Source of the DNA: an uncultured Paenibacillus sp.
Lineage (GTDB): Bacteria > Bacillota > Bacilli > Paenibacillales > Paenibacillaceae
DNA length: 44,256 nucleotides
Direction: 5' to 3'
Assembly (NCBI GenBank): GCA_937895345.1
Contig: CALAWP010000063.1
Span: 1 to 44,256, forward strand
Position 1 is the first letter of the stretch; each line of letters begins with the position of its first letter. The position numbers and the translations under genes are program-made. Under the pieces are notes generated by a model. That model did no database searches. It saw only the letters and a list, made by a program, of their open reading frames with translations, and was not told where the DNA came from. Of this stretch, positions 30,852-38,316 are shown in pieces.

Positions 30852-32120
30852 ATGAACGCAAATTCCGCTCGCTTGCCGCGGATCAGCCTGGAAGAAATCG
30901 TACAAGCGCACATGCATCTGAAGGATGTTGTCGTGCGCACTCCGCTTCAGCACAACCGCGTATTGTCCGAAAGGTACAACTGCAACGTATGGTTAAAAAG
31001 AGAAGATTTGCAGGTCGTACGCTCCTTCAAAATCCGGGGAGCCTATCATTTGATGAAATCGTTGACCTCCGAGGAAACGGAACGCGGCGTCGTTTGCGCC
31101 AGCGCGGGCAATCACGCACAGGGCGTAGCCTATTCCTGCCAAACCCTCGGCATCCCGGGCAAAATTTTTATGCCCAGCACGACGCCGCGGCAAAAGGTGA
31201 AGCAGGTTTCCTTTTTCGGAGGCAATCAAGTTGAAGTCGTCCTGACCGGCGACACGTTCGACGACGCATACGCGGAAGCGTTGGCGGAAAGCCAGCGCAG
31301 CGGCATGGCGTTCATTCATCCATTCGACGATAGAAAAATCATAGCAGGCAACGGCACCGTCGGACAAGAGCTGCTGGAAAAGGCGGATTCGGCCCCCGAC
31401 TATATATTCGTTACGGTCGGCGGCGGCGGACTGGCGGCAGGCGTTTCCTCCTATGTCAAAATCGTCTCCCCCTCGACTCAAATCATCGGCGTAGAACCGG
31501 AAGGAGCTCCTTCCCTCCAAACGTCTCTCGAGGCGGGAGAAGTCGTCGCTTTGGATCAAATCGACAAATTCGTGGACGGCGCAGCCGTTAAGCGCGTAGG
31601 GGACTTAACCTTCGCCATCTGCCAAGAGCTGCTGGACGATGTGGTTACGGTGCCGGAAGGCAAAGTCTGCACGACGATGCTGGACTTGTACAACGAAAAT
31701 GCGATCGTCGCCGAACCCGCAGGCGCCTTGCCTATAGCGGCATTGGACGCGTTCCGCGATCAAATTGCAGGCAAAACGGTCGTCTGCGTCGTCAGCGGCG
31801 GCAACAACGACGTTGACCGGATGCAGGAAATCAAGGAGCGCTCACTTATTTATGAGGGGCTGAAGCATTATTTTATGCTGAACTTTCCGCAGCGGGCCGG
31901 AGCGCTTCGCGAATTTCTCGATCAGGTGCTCGGTCCGAACGACGACATTACCCGCTTTGAATACACGAAGAAGTCCAACAAGGACAACGGTCCATCGCTG
32001 GTCGGAATCGAGTTGAAGCACCGGGAAGATTACGAGCCGCTAATCGAGCGCATGCGCAAAAAAGGGTACCAATTCCTGGAACTGAACAAGGACCCCGTCC
32101 TGTTCAACTTGTTGATTTAA
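30852..32120 (+). CDS. ilvA: Threonine dehydratase (biosynthetic)
   Basis: 422 residues from ATG 30852, the same length as Bacillus IlvA. The frame is open far upstream but overlaps the neighbouring gene there. The PLP lysine is Lys60 in VRSFKIRGAY. CASAGNHAQGVA and the phosphate-binding GGGGLAAG follow, then NENAIVAEPAGALP. The last 90 residues form the single ACT-like regulatory domain (HYFMLNFPQRAGALREFLDQV), which mediates isoleucine feedback. The enzyme deaminates threonine to 2-oxobutanoate, the first step toward isoleucine. It is monocistronic, between its own promoter and a strong terminator. Confidence 0.95.
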   Translation: MNANSARLPRISLEEIVQAHMHLKDVVVRTPLQHNRVLSERYNCNVWLKREDLQVVRSFKIRGAYHLMKSLTSEETERGVVCASAGNHAQGVAYSCQTLGIPGKIFMPSTTPRQKVKQVSFFGGNQVEVVLTGDTFDDAYAEALAESQRSGMAFIHPFDDRKIIAGNGTVGQELLEKADSAPDYIFVTVGGGGLAAGVSSYVKIVSPSTQIIGVEPEGAPSLQTSLEAGEVVALDQIDKFVDGAAVKRVGDLTFAICQELLDDVVTVPEGKVCTTMLDLYNENAIVAEPAGALPIAALDAFRDQIAGKTVVCVVSGGNNDVDRMQEIKERSLIYEGLKHYFMLNFPQRAGALREFLDQVLGPNDDITRFEYTKKSNKDNGPSLVGIELKHREDYEPLIERMRKKGYQFLELNKDPVLFNLLI

Positions 32121-32155
32121 GTCACGGTTTGAGGCATGTTCTGCTGAAAAAAGAG

Positions 32156-32199
32156 CAAGCGGGCTGCAGTTGCGCGTTCAACTGTGCCCGCTTGTTTTT
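32156..32199 (+). terminator. Intrinsic terminator of ilvA
   Basis: CAAGCGGGC (32156-32164) pairs with GCCCGCTTG (32186-32194), extended by an inner CAGTTG/CAACTG stem, and followed by TTTTT. Confidence 0.85.
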
Positions 32200-32200
32200 G

Positions 32201-32280
32201 CTGCAGCGTTGATTTTGGTACTTACAGCCTGACGGCGACGCCTTCCCTACTGCTGCAACGTTGATTTTGTTAACTTACAG
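32201..32280 (+). repeat. Dispersed intergenic repeat, copies 2 and 3
   Basis: Copies at 32201-32227 (CTGCAGCGTTGATTTTG start) and 32253-32280 (CTGCAACGTTGATTTTG start), both ending CTTACAG. They match the copy at 12971-12997, about 19 kb away. A short related piece (CTGCAACGTTGATACAG) occurs inside the 52-bp array at about 20079-20095. All are intergenic. Confidence 0.75.
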
Positions 32281-32412
32281 CGCCAATACCGCGACTTAGC
32301 CGCATCTTGCAGAAGTTCAGGCATGCACCGCGGTACCTCCAGCCGCAGCAGCCGGCTGGCCGTACGCCTGCCGCTGCCGCGCTGCCGCCGCGCCGCGTGA
32401 AGCGGCTCCTTC

Positions 32413-33390
32413 TTACCAGGCGTAGGCCCGAGGAGCTTCTCCGCCCGGTCCCGGGAAAATTTCGTCGAGCCGCTTCATGGCGGACTCGTCGAGCTCGACT
32501 TCCAACGCCCGAAGGGAGCGGTTGAACTGGTCCAGCGTGCGCACGCCGATGATCGGAGCCGTTACCGCCGGGTTGGCCAGCAGCCAGGCCAGCGCTACGA
32601 GATCCTCCGAATGGCCCAGCTCATCGCAGAATGCGGAGTAGGCTGCCAGCTGAGCGCGATGCTTCTCGAACCGCTTCTGATCCCCGCTCCGGCGCCCGCC
32701 TTCTTTCCGGCGGTGATTGCCCGCCAGCAGGCCGCCGTCAAGCGGGCTCCATGGAATGATCCCGAGGCCGAGCGTCTGCGAGGCCGGCAGCACTTCCAGC
32801 TCCGGCAGCCTGCACAGCAAGTTGTATTTATGCTGCTCGGAGACAAGCCCCAGCCGTCCTCTTGCCTTCGCTTCCCCTTGCGCCACCGCGATGTCCCAGC
32901 CGGCAAAGTTGCTGGAGCCGACGTACCCGATCTTCCCTTGCGCCTGCGCATGCTCGAAGGCGGTCCACAATTCGCTCCAGTCTGCATTGCGGTCGACATG
33001 ATGCATCTGGTACAGCTCGATATGATCGGTCTGCAGACGTCTCAGCGAACCTTCGAGATGACGGCGGATCTTATAAGCGGACAGGCCCGCCTCGCGATTC
33101 GGCCCGTCATATGGATCATGCATGTCGCCATACACTTTAGTAGCGAGCACGGTCCGCTCCCGGCGGCCACCTCCCTGCTGAAACCAGCGGCCGATAATTT
33201 CTTCCGTACGGCCCGCATTTTCTCCCCAACCGTAAATATTTGCCGTATCAAAAAAATTAATGCCAGCATCCAGCGCGGCGTCCATAATACGGAACGCTTC
33301 CTGTTCCTCCGTATCGACACCGAAATTCATCGTTCCCAGACACAGCTTGCTTACGCGCAAGCCGGACCGTCCCAAGTATCCGAACTTCAT
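32413..33390 (-). CDS. Aldo/keto reductase
   Basis: 325 residues. The aldo/keto reductase tetrad is visible: Asp in FFDTANIYG, Tyr in NIYGWGE, Lys in VLATKVYG, His in LYQMHHVD. Later come VGSSNFAGWDIAVAQ and the NADPH-binding end (PIIGVRTLDQFNRSL). It belongs to the YhdN/Tas-like group that reduces aldehydes or ketones with NADPH. The start ATG has GAAGGAG ten bases upstream. It stands alone and diverges from the glycosyltransferase operon. The substrate is unknown. Confidence 0.88.
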   Translation of the reverse strand: MKFGYLGRSGLRVSKLCLGTMNFGVDTEEQEAFRIMDAALDAGINFFDTANIYGWGENAGRTEEIIGRWFQQGGGRRERTVLATKVYGDMHDPYDGPNREAGLSAYKIRRHLEGSLRRLQTDHIELYQMHHVDRNADWSELWTAFEHAQAQGKIGYVGSSNFAGWDIAVAQGEAKARGRLGLVSEQHKYNLLCRLPELEVLPASQTLGLGIIPWSPLDGGLLAGNHRRKEGGRRSGDQKRFEKHRAQLAAYSAFCDELGHSEDLVALAWLLANPAVTAPIIGVRTLDQFNRSLRALEVELDESAMKRLDEIFPGPGGEAPRAYAW

Positions 33391-33556
33391 CCGTGCATGT
33401 CTCCTTCCGCTTATAAAAATGGTTTCCGCCGTGAATATTGAAAATTGCGGCAGAATGGGATATTACCTTCAGTATACAAAAATAATATAAAGGATCAAAA
33501 TTCCGTTCACATTAGCATAACAATCGCAGGCTACAATGATGGCCAGGAGGTGCGCT

Positions 33557-34786
33557 ATGCCGCAGACACAAAACGTCAATGACCGACAACCGAAGCTCTT
33601 GATCCTGTACGCTTCGTACGGCGAAGGCCATCTGCAAGCCGCCCGGGCCATTCGCGACGCCATGGAGCAATACGGACAAACCAACGTCAAGATGTTCGAC
33701 CTGATGGCGGAGTCTCATCCGTGGTTAAACGGAATGACCCGACGCCTGTACATGAAAAGCTACACGCATATCCCCCAGCTGTACGGCTGGATGTACGACA
33801 TAACGAAACCGATGAAGCACAACTCTTTGTTCGGATCGTGGCTGCATTCCTTCGGCAGACAAAAAATAACCCGGCTTGTCAAAGAAGAACGGCCCGACGC
33901 CATCGTGTACACGTTTCCTTTATTCGCCCTAATCGGACGCCGGATCGCCTGCCGCATTCCTTCGTATACCGTCATTACCGATTTCGATCTGCACCGCCGC
34001 TGGGTCCATCCCGGCATCGACCGTTATTACGTTGCCACCGAAGATTTGCGCAAGGAGCTGGCCGCGCTCGGCATTCCGAGACGGAACGTCTCCGTAAGCG
34101 GCATTCCGCTGAAGCCTGGCTTTCAAGCCGCCGTCCCGCTTCCCGAGCTGCAAAGCCGCTACCGGCTGGACCCCCGGAGGCGCACCGTATTAATTATGGC
34201 CGGAGCGCAGGGTGTCCTCGCCCATGTATCGTCTATATGTAATAGCCTTCTGCAAGACCCGGAGATCCAGATCCTGCTTGTATGCGGACGCAACAGCTTG
34301 CTGAAAGCTTCGATCGAGCGGCGGTTTGCCGGCCTTCGCGAGCGGGAACGGCTGCATACGCTAAGTTATGTAGACCGCATTCACGAGCTGATGGCGCTGG
34401 CGGATTGCATCGTGACCAAGCCCGGCGGCATTACGCTGGCGGAAGCGATTGCGTCCGGCCTGCCCATCTTTTTGTTCCGGCCTTGCCCGGGCCAGGAGAA
34501 GCAAAACGCGCTTTATTTGGCTTCCAAAGGAGCGGCGGCGATCGCCGACGACGCCGAAAGCCTGGCGGCCCGAATTTGCGGGCTGCTGCACGATCCGGTC
34601 CGGCTGGAAGCCGCGCGCAGCCGCGTCAAAAGCTTGCACGCCCCGACCGCTTCCCTGTCCGCGGCGCAGTTTATCGCGCTGGACATTTTGTCGTCGCTTC
34701 CGCACGCCGCCACGCCACGTTACTTTAATGCCATACAAAGGAGTCCTGCTAGTGAACAAACCGACCAACCGATGGTTCGGAGCTGA
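33557..34786 (+). CDS. MGDG-synthase/UgtP-type glycosyltransferase
   Basis: 409 residues from ATG 33557, with AGGAGG six bases upstream. The N-terminal acceptor domain shows LLILYASYGEGHLQAARAI (the GxGH-type lipid-acceptor loop) and PDAIVYTFPLF. The C-terminal GT28 domain shows VLIMAGAQG, VDRIHELMALADCIVTKPGGITLAEAIASGLP and PGQEKQNALYL. Enzymes of this family (MGDG synthase, Bacillus UgtP) add sugars to diacylglycerol at the membrane. UgtP is about 382 residues. The gene overlaps the MFS gene behind it by 35 bases, so the two are translationally coupled. Sugar and lipid acceptor are not determined. Confidence 0.88.
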   Translation: MPQTQNVNDRQPKLLILYASYGEGHLQAARAIRDAMEQYGQTNVKMFDLMAESHPWLNGMTRRLYMKSYTHIPQLYGWMYDITKPMKHNSLFGSWLHSFGRQKITRLVKEERPDAIVYTFPLFALIGRRIACRIPSYTVITDFDLHRRWVHPGIDRYYVATEDLRKELAALGIPRRNVSVSGIPLKPGFQAAVPLPELQSRYRLDPRRRTVLIMAGAQGVLAHVSSICNSLLQDPEIQILLVCGRNSLLKASIERRFAGLRERERLHTLSYVDRIHELMALADCIVTKPGGITLAEAIASGLPIFLFRPCPGQEKQNALYLASKGAAAIADDAESLAARICGLLHDPVRLEAARSRVKSLHAPTASLSAAQFIALDILSSLPHAATPRYFNAIQRSPASEQTDQPMVRS

Positions 34787-35924
34787 TATACAACTCATCT
34801 CCGCGGTGCTGTTTATTGTGGAATTTGTTAGGGGAGCCGCGCTGGCCAGCTTTATGCCGATATACGGCGCCCAAACGCTCGGCCTCGCTCCCGACATTAT
34901 CGGCATCGCCATCTCCGCCCATTATATTACCGATACGATTCTGAAAATATTTATCGGCTACCTGCTCGACCGGTTTTCACCGCGCCTCATCGTATGGGCC
35001 GGTCTGGCCGTGTCGCTTGTCGGCGTCTATTGGCTGCCGTATGCAAATCTGCCATGGATGTTCATTGCGGCGGCCGCGTTGTACGGCATCGGCATGTCGC
35101 CGATCTGGATCGTATGTCTGACCAAGGTGTCGGAAGAGCAGCGCGCCGCCCAAATGGGCTATTTGTATACGATATGGCTGCTGGGACTCGGAAGCGGTCC
35201 GATCGTTTGCAATATTTTGCTCGATTTCAACCCGTCCTTCACCGCCCAATTGCTGCTGTGGCTGTCCGTTCTCGCCTGCGCGCTTTCCTTGTTCATGCGA
35301 AAGGAGAAGCTCACCGATCTGAAACCGATGCCGCTTCGCGAGCAGTTTATCATCTTGAAGGACAGGCTGAGCCAAATGAAAATGCTGCTTCCCGGCATGA
35401 TTCTGCAAACGGCCGCCGCCAGCATGCTCATTCCGATTCTGCCGACCTTCGCCTCGGGGGAGCTCGGGCTGAGCGGCACCCAATATTCCATCCTCCTCAC
35501 CGCAGGCGGCCTGTTCGCCGTGGCCGGTCTTATTCCGATGGGCAGATTGTCGGACAAGCTGGGGGGAAAACGCTGGTTTCTGGTCGGGGGATTTTTGTCC
35601 TTTGCCCTGGCCTTAAGTCTGTTGGCGTTGAAATTTAACTTCTGGTATTATTTTGGTATTGCCATTGTGCTGGGCTTATCGTATTCGGCCGTGCTGCCAA
35701 CCTGGAACGCATTGCTGGCCTCGTACGTGCCGCCTCAGCAGAAAGGCATCGGCTGGGGCCTGCTGTCTACCTTTGAAGGAGCAGGCGTCATGGTCGGTCC
35801 CGTCATCGGCGGCGTTATCGCGCTGTGGAACGGCGAACCCGCGGTATTCTGGACAAGCGCCGCGCTGTTTGCTTTGATCGGGATATTTTACGCCGCAACC
35901 TTGAAGCAGAATGGAGTTTCTTAG
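34752..35924 (+). CDS. MFS transporter
   Basis: 390 residues from GTG 34752, chosen because AAAGGAG lies eight bases upstream. An in-frame ATG at 34728 has none. About twelve membrane segments are visible, with the MFS loop motif GYLLDRFSPRLIVWAG between segments 2 and 3 and a second copy, GRLSDKLGGKRWFLVGG, in the C-terminal half. The start lies inside the glycosyltransferase gene and the next gene starts right after its stop, so it is the centre of a three-gene operon. It may export a product or lipid precursor linked to the glycosyltransferase, or be a drug-type exporter. That is inference from context only. Confidence 0.88.
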   Translation: MNKPTNRWFGADIQLISAVLFIVEFVRGAALASFMPIYGAQTLGLAPDIIGIAISAHYITDTILKIFIGYLLDRFSPRLIVWAGLAVSLVGVYWLPYANLPWMFIAAAALYGIGMSPIWIVCLTKVSEEQRAAQMGYLYTIWLLGLGSGPIVCNILLDFNPSFTAQLLLWLSVLACALSLFMRKEKLTDLKPMPLREQFIILKDRLSQMKMLLPGMILQTAAASMLIPILPTFASGELGLSGTQYSILLTAGGLFAVAGLIPMGRLSDKLGGKRWFLVGGFLSFALALSLLALKFNFWYYFGIAIVLGLSYSAVLPTWNALLASYVPPQQKGIGWGLLSTFEGAGVMVGPVIGGVIALWNGEPAVFWTSAALFALIGIFYAATLKQNGVS

Positions 35925-36533
35925 ATGGATGTACTTTCGGATTGGATGACGCATTTAAAAAACATGGACCTGGAGGGCATTCAGCGGACGCTGGAAAGCT
36001 ATTCCGAATTCGGTCCTCTTCCCGGCATATTGCTTCCTCTTATCGAATCGTTTCTTCCGTTTCTTCCGTTAATCTTGATTATTGCCGCGAACGCCAACAT
36101 TTACGGCCTCGGGCTTGGGTTTCTGTTTTCTTGGATCGGAGTGACTTCGGGCGCCATGTGCGTCTTTCTCATCAGCCGGAGCCTGGGCAAAAACGTAAAG
36201 GCGAAGCTGCAAAGGCGGTTTCCGAAGTCGGAGCGTTTTTTTGATTGGGTGGAGAAGCGCGGATTTACCCCGCTGTTTCTGCTCGCTTGCTTTCCGTTTA
36301 CGCCGTCCGTCGTCATTACGGTCATATCCGGGCTCAGCAAGGTCCCCTTCCATACGTTTATGCTGGCTACGATTCTCGGCAAGGCGGTTATGATCTTTAC
36401 CATCTCGCTGCTCAGCTTCGACATCAGCAATCTGGTGGAAGAGCCCTGGCGCATTTTCGTTTCCATTACGGCCGTGCTGGTCATGTGGTTCGGGGGCAAA
36501 AAACTCGAAAGCCGCTATCAGATCAACGGATAG
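35925..36533 (+). CDS. VTT/TVP38-TMEM64 family membrane protein
   Basis: 202 residues with about five hydrophobic segments. The VTT (DedA-like) core shows LPLIESFLPFLPLILIIAANANIYGLGLGFLFSWIG, then FLLACFPFTPSVVITVISGLSKV with the conserved Pro and Gly positions. Proteins of this superfamily act in lipid or undecaprenyl phosphate movement across the membrane. The ATG directly follows the MFS stop codon and GGAG lies eight bases upstream. A possible role with a lipid glycosyltransferase and an MFS protein is glycolipid synthesis and movement, which is an inference. Confidence 0.85.
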   Translation: MDVLSDWMTHLKNMDLEGIQRTLESYSEFGPLPGILLPLIESFLPFLPLILIIAANANIYGLGLGFLFSWIGVTSGAMCVFLISRSLGKNVKAKLQRRFPKSERFFDWVEKRGFTPLFLLACFPFTPSVVITVISGLSKVPFHTFMLATILGKAVMIFTISLLSFDISNLVEEPWRIFVSITAVLVMWFGGKKLESRYQING

Positions 36534-36630
36534 GTCCGGCTTGCTCTTGATTCATACATTGCTTCCATTTGTGGCACACTAAGCCCGATCTGCCGTCAGC
36601 ATCATAACGAGACAGGAGGAGCGATGACCG

Positions 36631-36774
36631 ATGTCCGGTGAACAACCGTCCGATCGCCAGAAGGCGGCCAGCAAAGCGCAATCGTTGGCCGACCGTCATC
36701 TTGCAGACAAGGAGCAAGCCAGCCGGCAGCAATCGGAAGCCGACCGCGCGGCGGTTCCGAAGCACGGATTGTGA
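36631..36774 (+). CDS. Small hydrophilic protein, 47 residues
   Basis: ATG 36631 with AGGAGGAG upstream opens 47 codons: very polar, rich in Gln, Ala, Asp, Ser and Lys (SDRQKAASKAQSLADRHLADK), with an alanine-spaced helical pattern and no hydrophobic core. An earlier ATG at 36624 is out of frame and ends after five codons. It precedes another small hydrophilic gene by 32 bases. It may be a spore-associated or stress peptide, but nothing specific is recognised. Confidence 0.55.
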   Translation: MSGEQPSDRQKAASKAQSLADRHLADKEQASRQQSEADRAAVPKHGL

Positions 36775-36806
36775 GCCGCTGCAATTACGGAAGGGAGAAG
36801 GCCTGA

Positions 36807-37088
36807 ATGAGCAATGAAAAGCATCGCATGGAACCGATGTCCGGAGAACCCGTGGAATCGGACGGCGTCTATCGCAACGAATGGGGCCGGGAAGAACGGC
36901 TGGAACGAGGCGACATCTTTCCGGCCGATCCGATGATGGGCACGACGGAATGGAAGCAGGTGGAGCTGGAGTTCGACAACCATCATGAAGGACGCACCGA
37001 CCCGCGTCTCATTCCGCATGACGATGACGACGATCCGGAAGCCCACATGCAGCATCCCCGCCGCCACAAAGGCAGCAACAAAGAATAA
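36807..37088 (+). CDS. Small hydrophilic protein, 93 residues
   Basis: A polar, acidic 93-residue protein. It contains GVYRNEWGREERLERGDIFPADPMMGTTEWKQVELEF, which looks like one small beta-rich module, then a tail rich in Asp and His (HDDDDDPEAHMQHPRRHKG) that could bind metal. The ATG has GGGAG upstream. It follows the 47-residue gene by 32 bases and is followed by a clear terminator, so the two probably form one transcript. I do not recognise the family with confidence. Confidence 0.65.
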   Translation: MSNEKHRMEPMSGEPVESDGVYRNEWGREERLERGDIFPADPMMGTTEWKQVELEFDNHHEGRTDPRLIPHDDDDDPEAHMQHPRRHKGSNKE

Positions 37089-37095
37089 CGCGCAC

Positions 37096-37131
37096 GGCCG
37101 TTCAAGATCAGCTCTTGAACGGCCCTTGTTT
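37096..37131 (+). terminator. Intrinsic terminator of the small-gene pair
   Basis: GGCCGTTCAAGA (37096-37107) pairs perfectly with TCTTGAACGGCC (37113-37124) around a 5-base loop, followed by CTTGTTTT. It also faces the convergent alkC gene. Confidence 0.8.
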
Positions 37132-37146
37132 TGCTTGACTGATATC

Positions 37147-38292
37147 TCATTGCATTGCAGCCGGCCGCACGAGCAGCTCGGTTTCCGCCGCTTTTACCCC
37201 GTTCACCCAGAGCGAGACGACATGCTTGCCGGCATAATGCTTGCGGGTCGTCAAGTCGGCGAAGCTGTGCCGGCGCGTTGCTTCAATCGTATCTCCGCGG
37301 CGGTATTCCCTGTCCGACAGCAGAAACCGCTTGAGCGACGTTCGCCCTCCGCTCTTCACGAAGTCGATGCCGTATTCGATGCGCAGCTTTACCCGTTCCT
37401 CCGCTCCGGCCTCCCCCTCCGCCAGCAACAGGCGGCAGCGCAGCACCGTTTCCTCGCCGATCGCCAGCTCCTCGCGGGACAATGCGATAGAAGCATCCTC
37501 GATAAGCGCTTCGCTTGCGGACCGATCTCCCCCGGCCGCATACCCGAACAGCCGCATCATCTTCGGCTCGGATCGCTTGATCAGCGTCCGGCAAGCATGG
37601 CGCACGATCCAGTCGGTATGCGGGTGGCGGCCCAGCCATCGCTCCGCCATGTCCATCACGAGCTCCGGATGATCCTTGGAAATGTCGTTCCAATGATTGG
37701 CGACGCTCTTTCGCACGTATAAGGACGAATCCGCCTTCAGCTTTTCCAGCACCGGCAGCATCGGAGAAGGGTCGCGCTTGAACATCGGCAGCGCCTGGGC
37801 CCAAGGAAGCCGCGGTCTTGCCCCTTCGCTCGCCAGCCGGCGAACGTGCTCGTCGGGATGGTCCGCCCATTCCAGCATTTGCGCCGCCATACGTTCGGGA
37901 TCGGCCAAGATGAACGGCCGAACGGCAAACTCCGAGGACGATCGGGAGGTGAATCTCGCAAGCGCTTCCATCGAACGGTCCCAACGCTTCTCCATCTCCG
38001 CCATGCCGTACAGCTCCACAAAGTCCGGAAAAAACAAATACGGAAATCCGGTGCACCGTTCATCGATCCGATACAGCACGTCAAGCGCATCCTCGTAATC
38101 GGAAGGCAATCCCGCGCCCAGCCGCTCCGTAATGCGGCGAATTCTTTCCTTAAGCTCAAGCCGCTCCCAATCGTCTCCCCGAACGCTCTCGGCAAATTCC
38201 GCCGCATCGAACGCCGGCCACGCCGACTGCAGCAAAGAGCCGAAACGCTCCAAGAAATTTCCGTCGTACATCTTTTTCAATGGTTCTGCCAT
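37147..38292 (-). CDS. alkC: AlkC-type DNA glycosylase with C-terminal Ig-like domain
   Basis: 381 residues. Residues 1-260 are HEAT-like helical repeats typical of the AlkC/AlkD superfamily (EHVRRLASEGARPRLPWAQAL, VRKSVANHWNDISKDHPELV, WIVRHACRTLIKRSEP). The remaining 110 residues are strand-rich (VKLRIEYGIDFVKSGG, HVVSLWVNGVKAAETELLV), as in the AlkC subtype that carries an Ig-like domain. AlkC removes alkylated bases such as 3-methyladenine without base flipping. GAAAGGAG precedes the ATG. It starts 24 bases after the histidine kinase stop, so the two are probably cotranscribed. Confidence 0.88.
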   Translation of the reverse strand: MAEPLKKMYDGNFLERFGSLLQSAWPAFDAAEFAESVRGDDWERLELKERIRRITERLGAGLPSDYEDALDVLYRIDERCTGFPYLFFPDFVELYGMAEMEKRWDRSMEALARFTSRSSSEFAVRPFILADPERMAAQMLEWADHPDEHVRRLASEGARPRLPWAQALPMFKRDPSPMLPVLEKLKADSSLYVRKSVANHWNDISKDHPELVMDMAERWLGRHPHTDWIVRHACRTLIKRSEPKMMRLFGYAAGGDRSASEALIEDASIALSREELAIGEETVLRCRLLLAEGEAGAEERVKLRIEYGIDFVKSGGRTSLKRFLLSDREYRRGDTIEATRRHSFADLTTRKHYAGKHVVSLWVNGVKAAETELLVRPAAMQ

Positions 38293-38316
38293 ATACGGCT
38301 CCTTTCTGTCCGTCCC

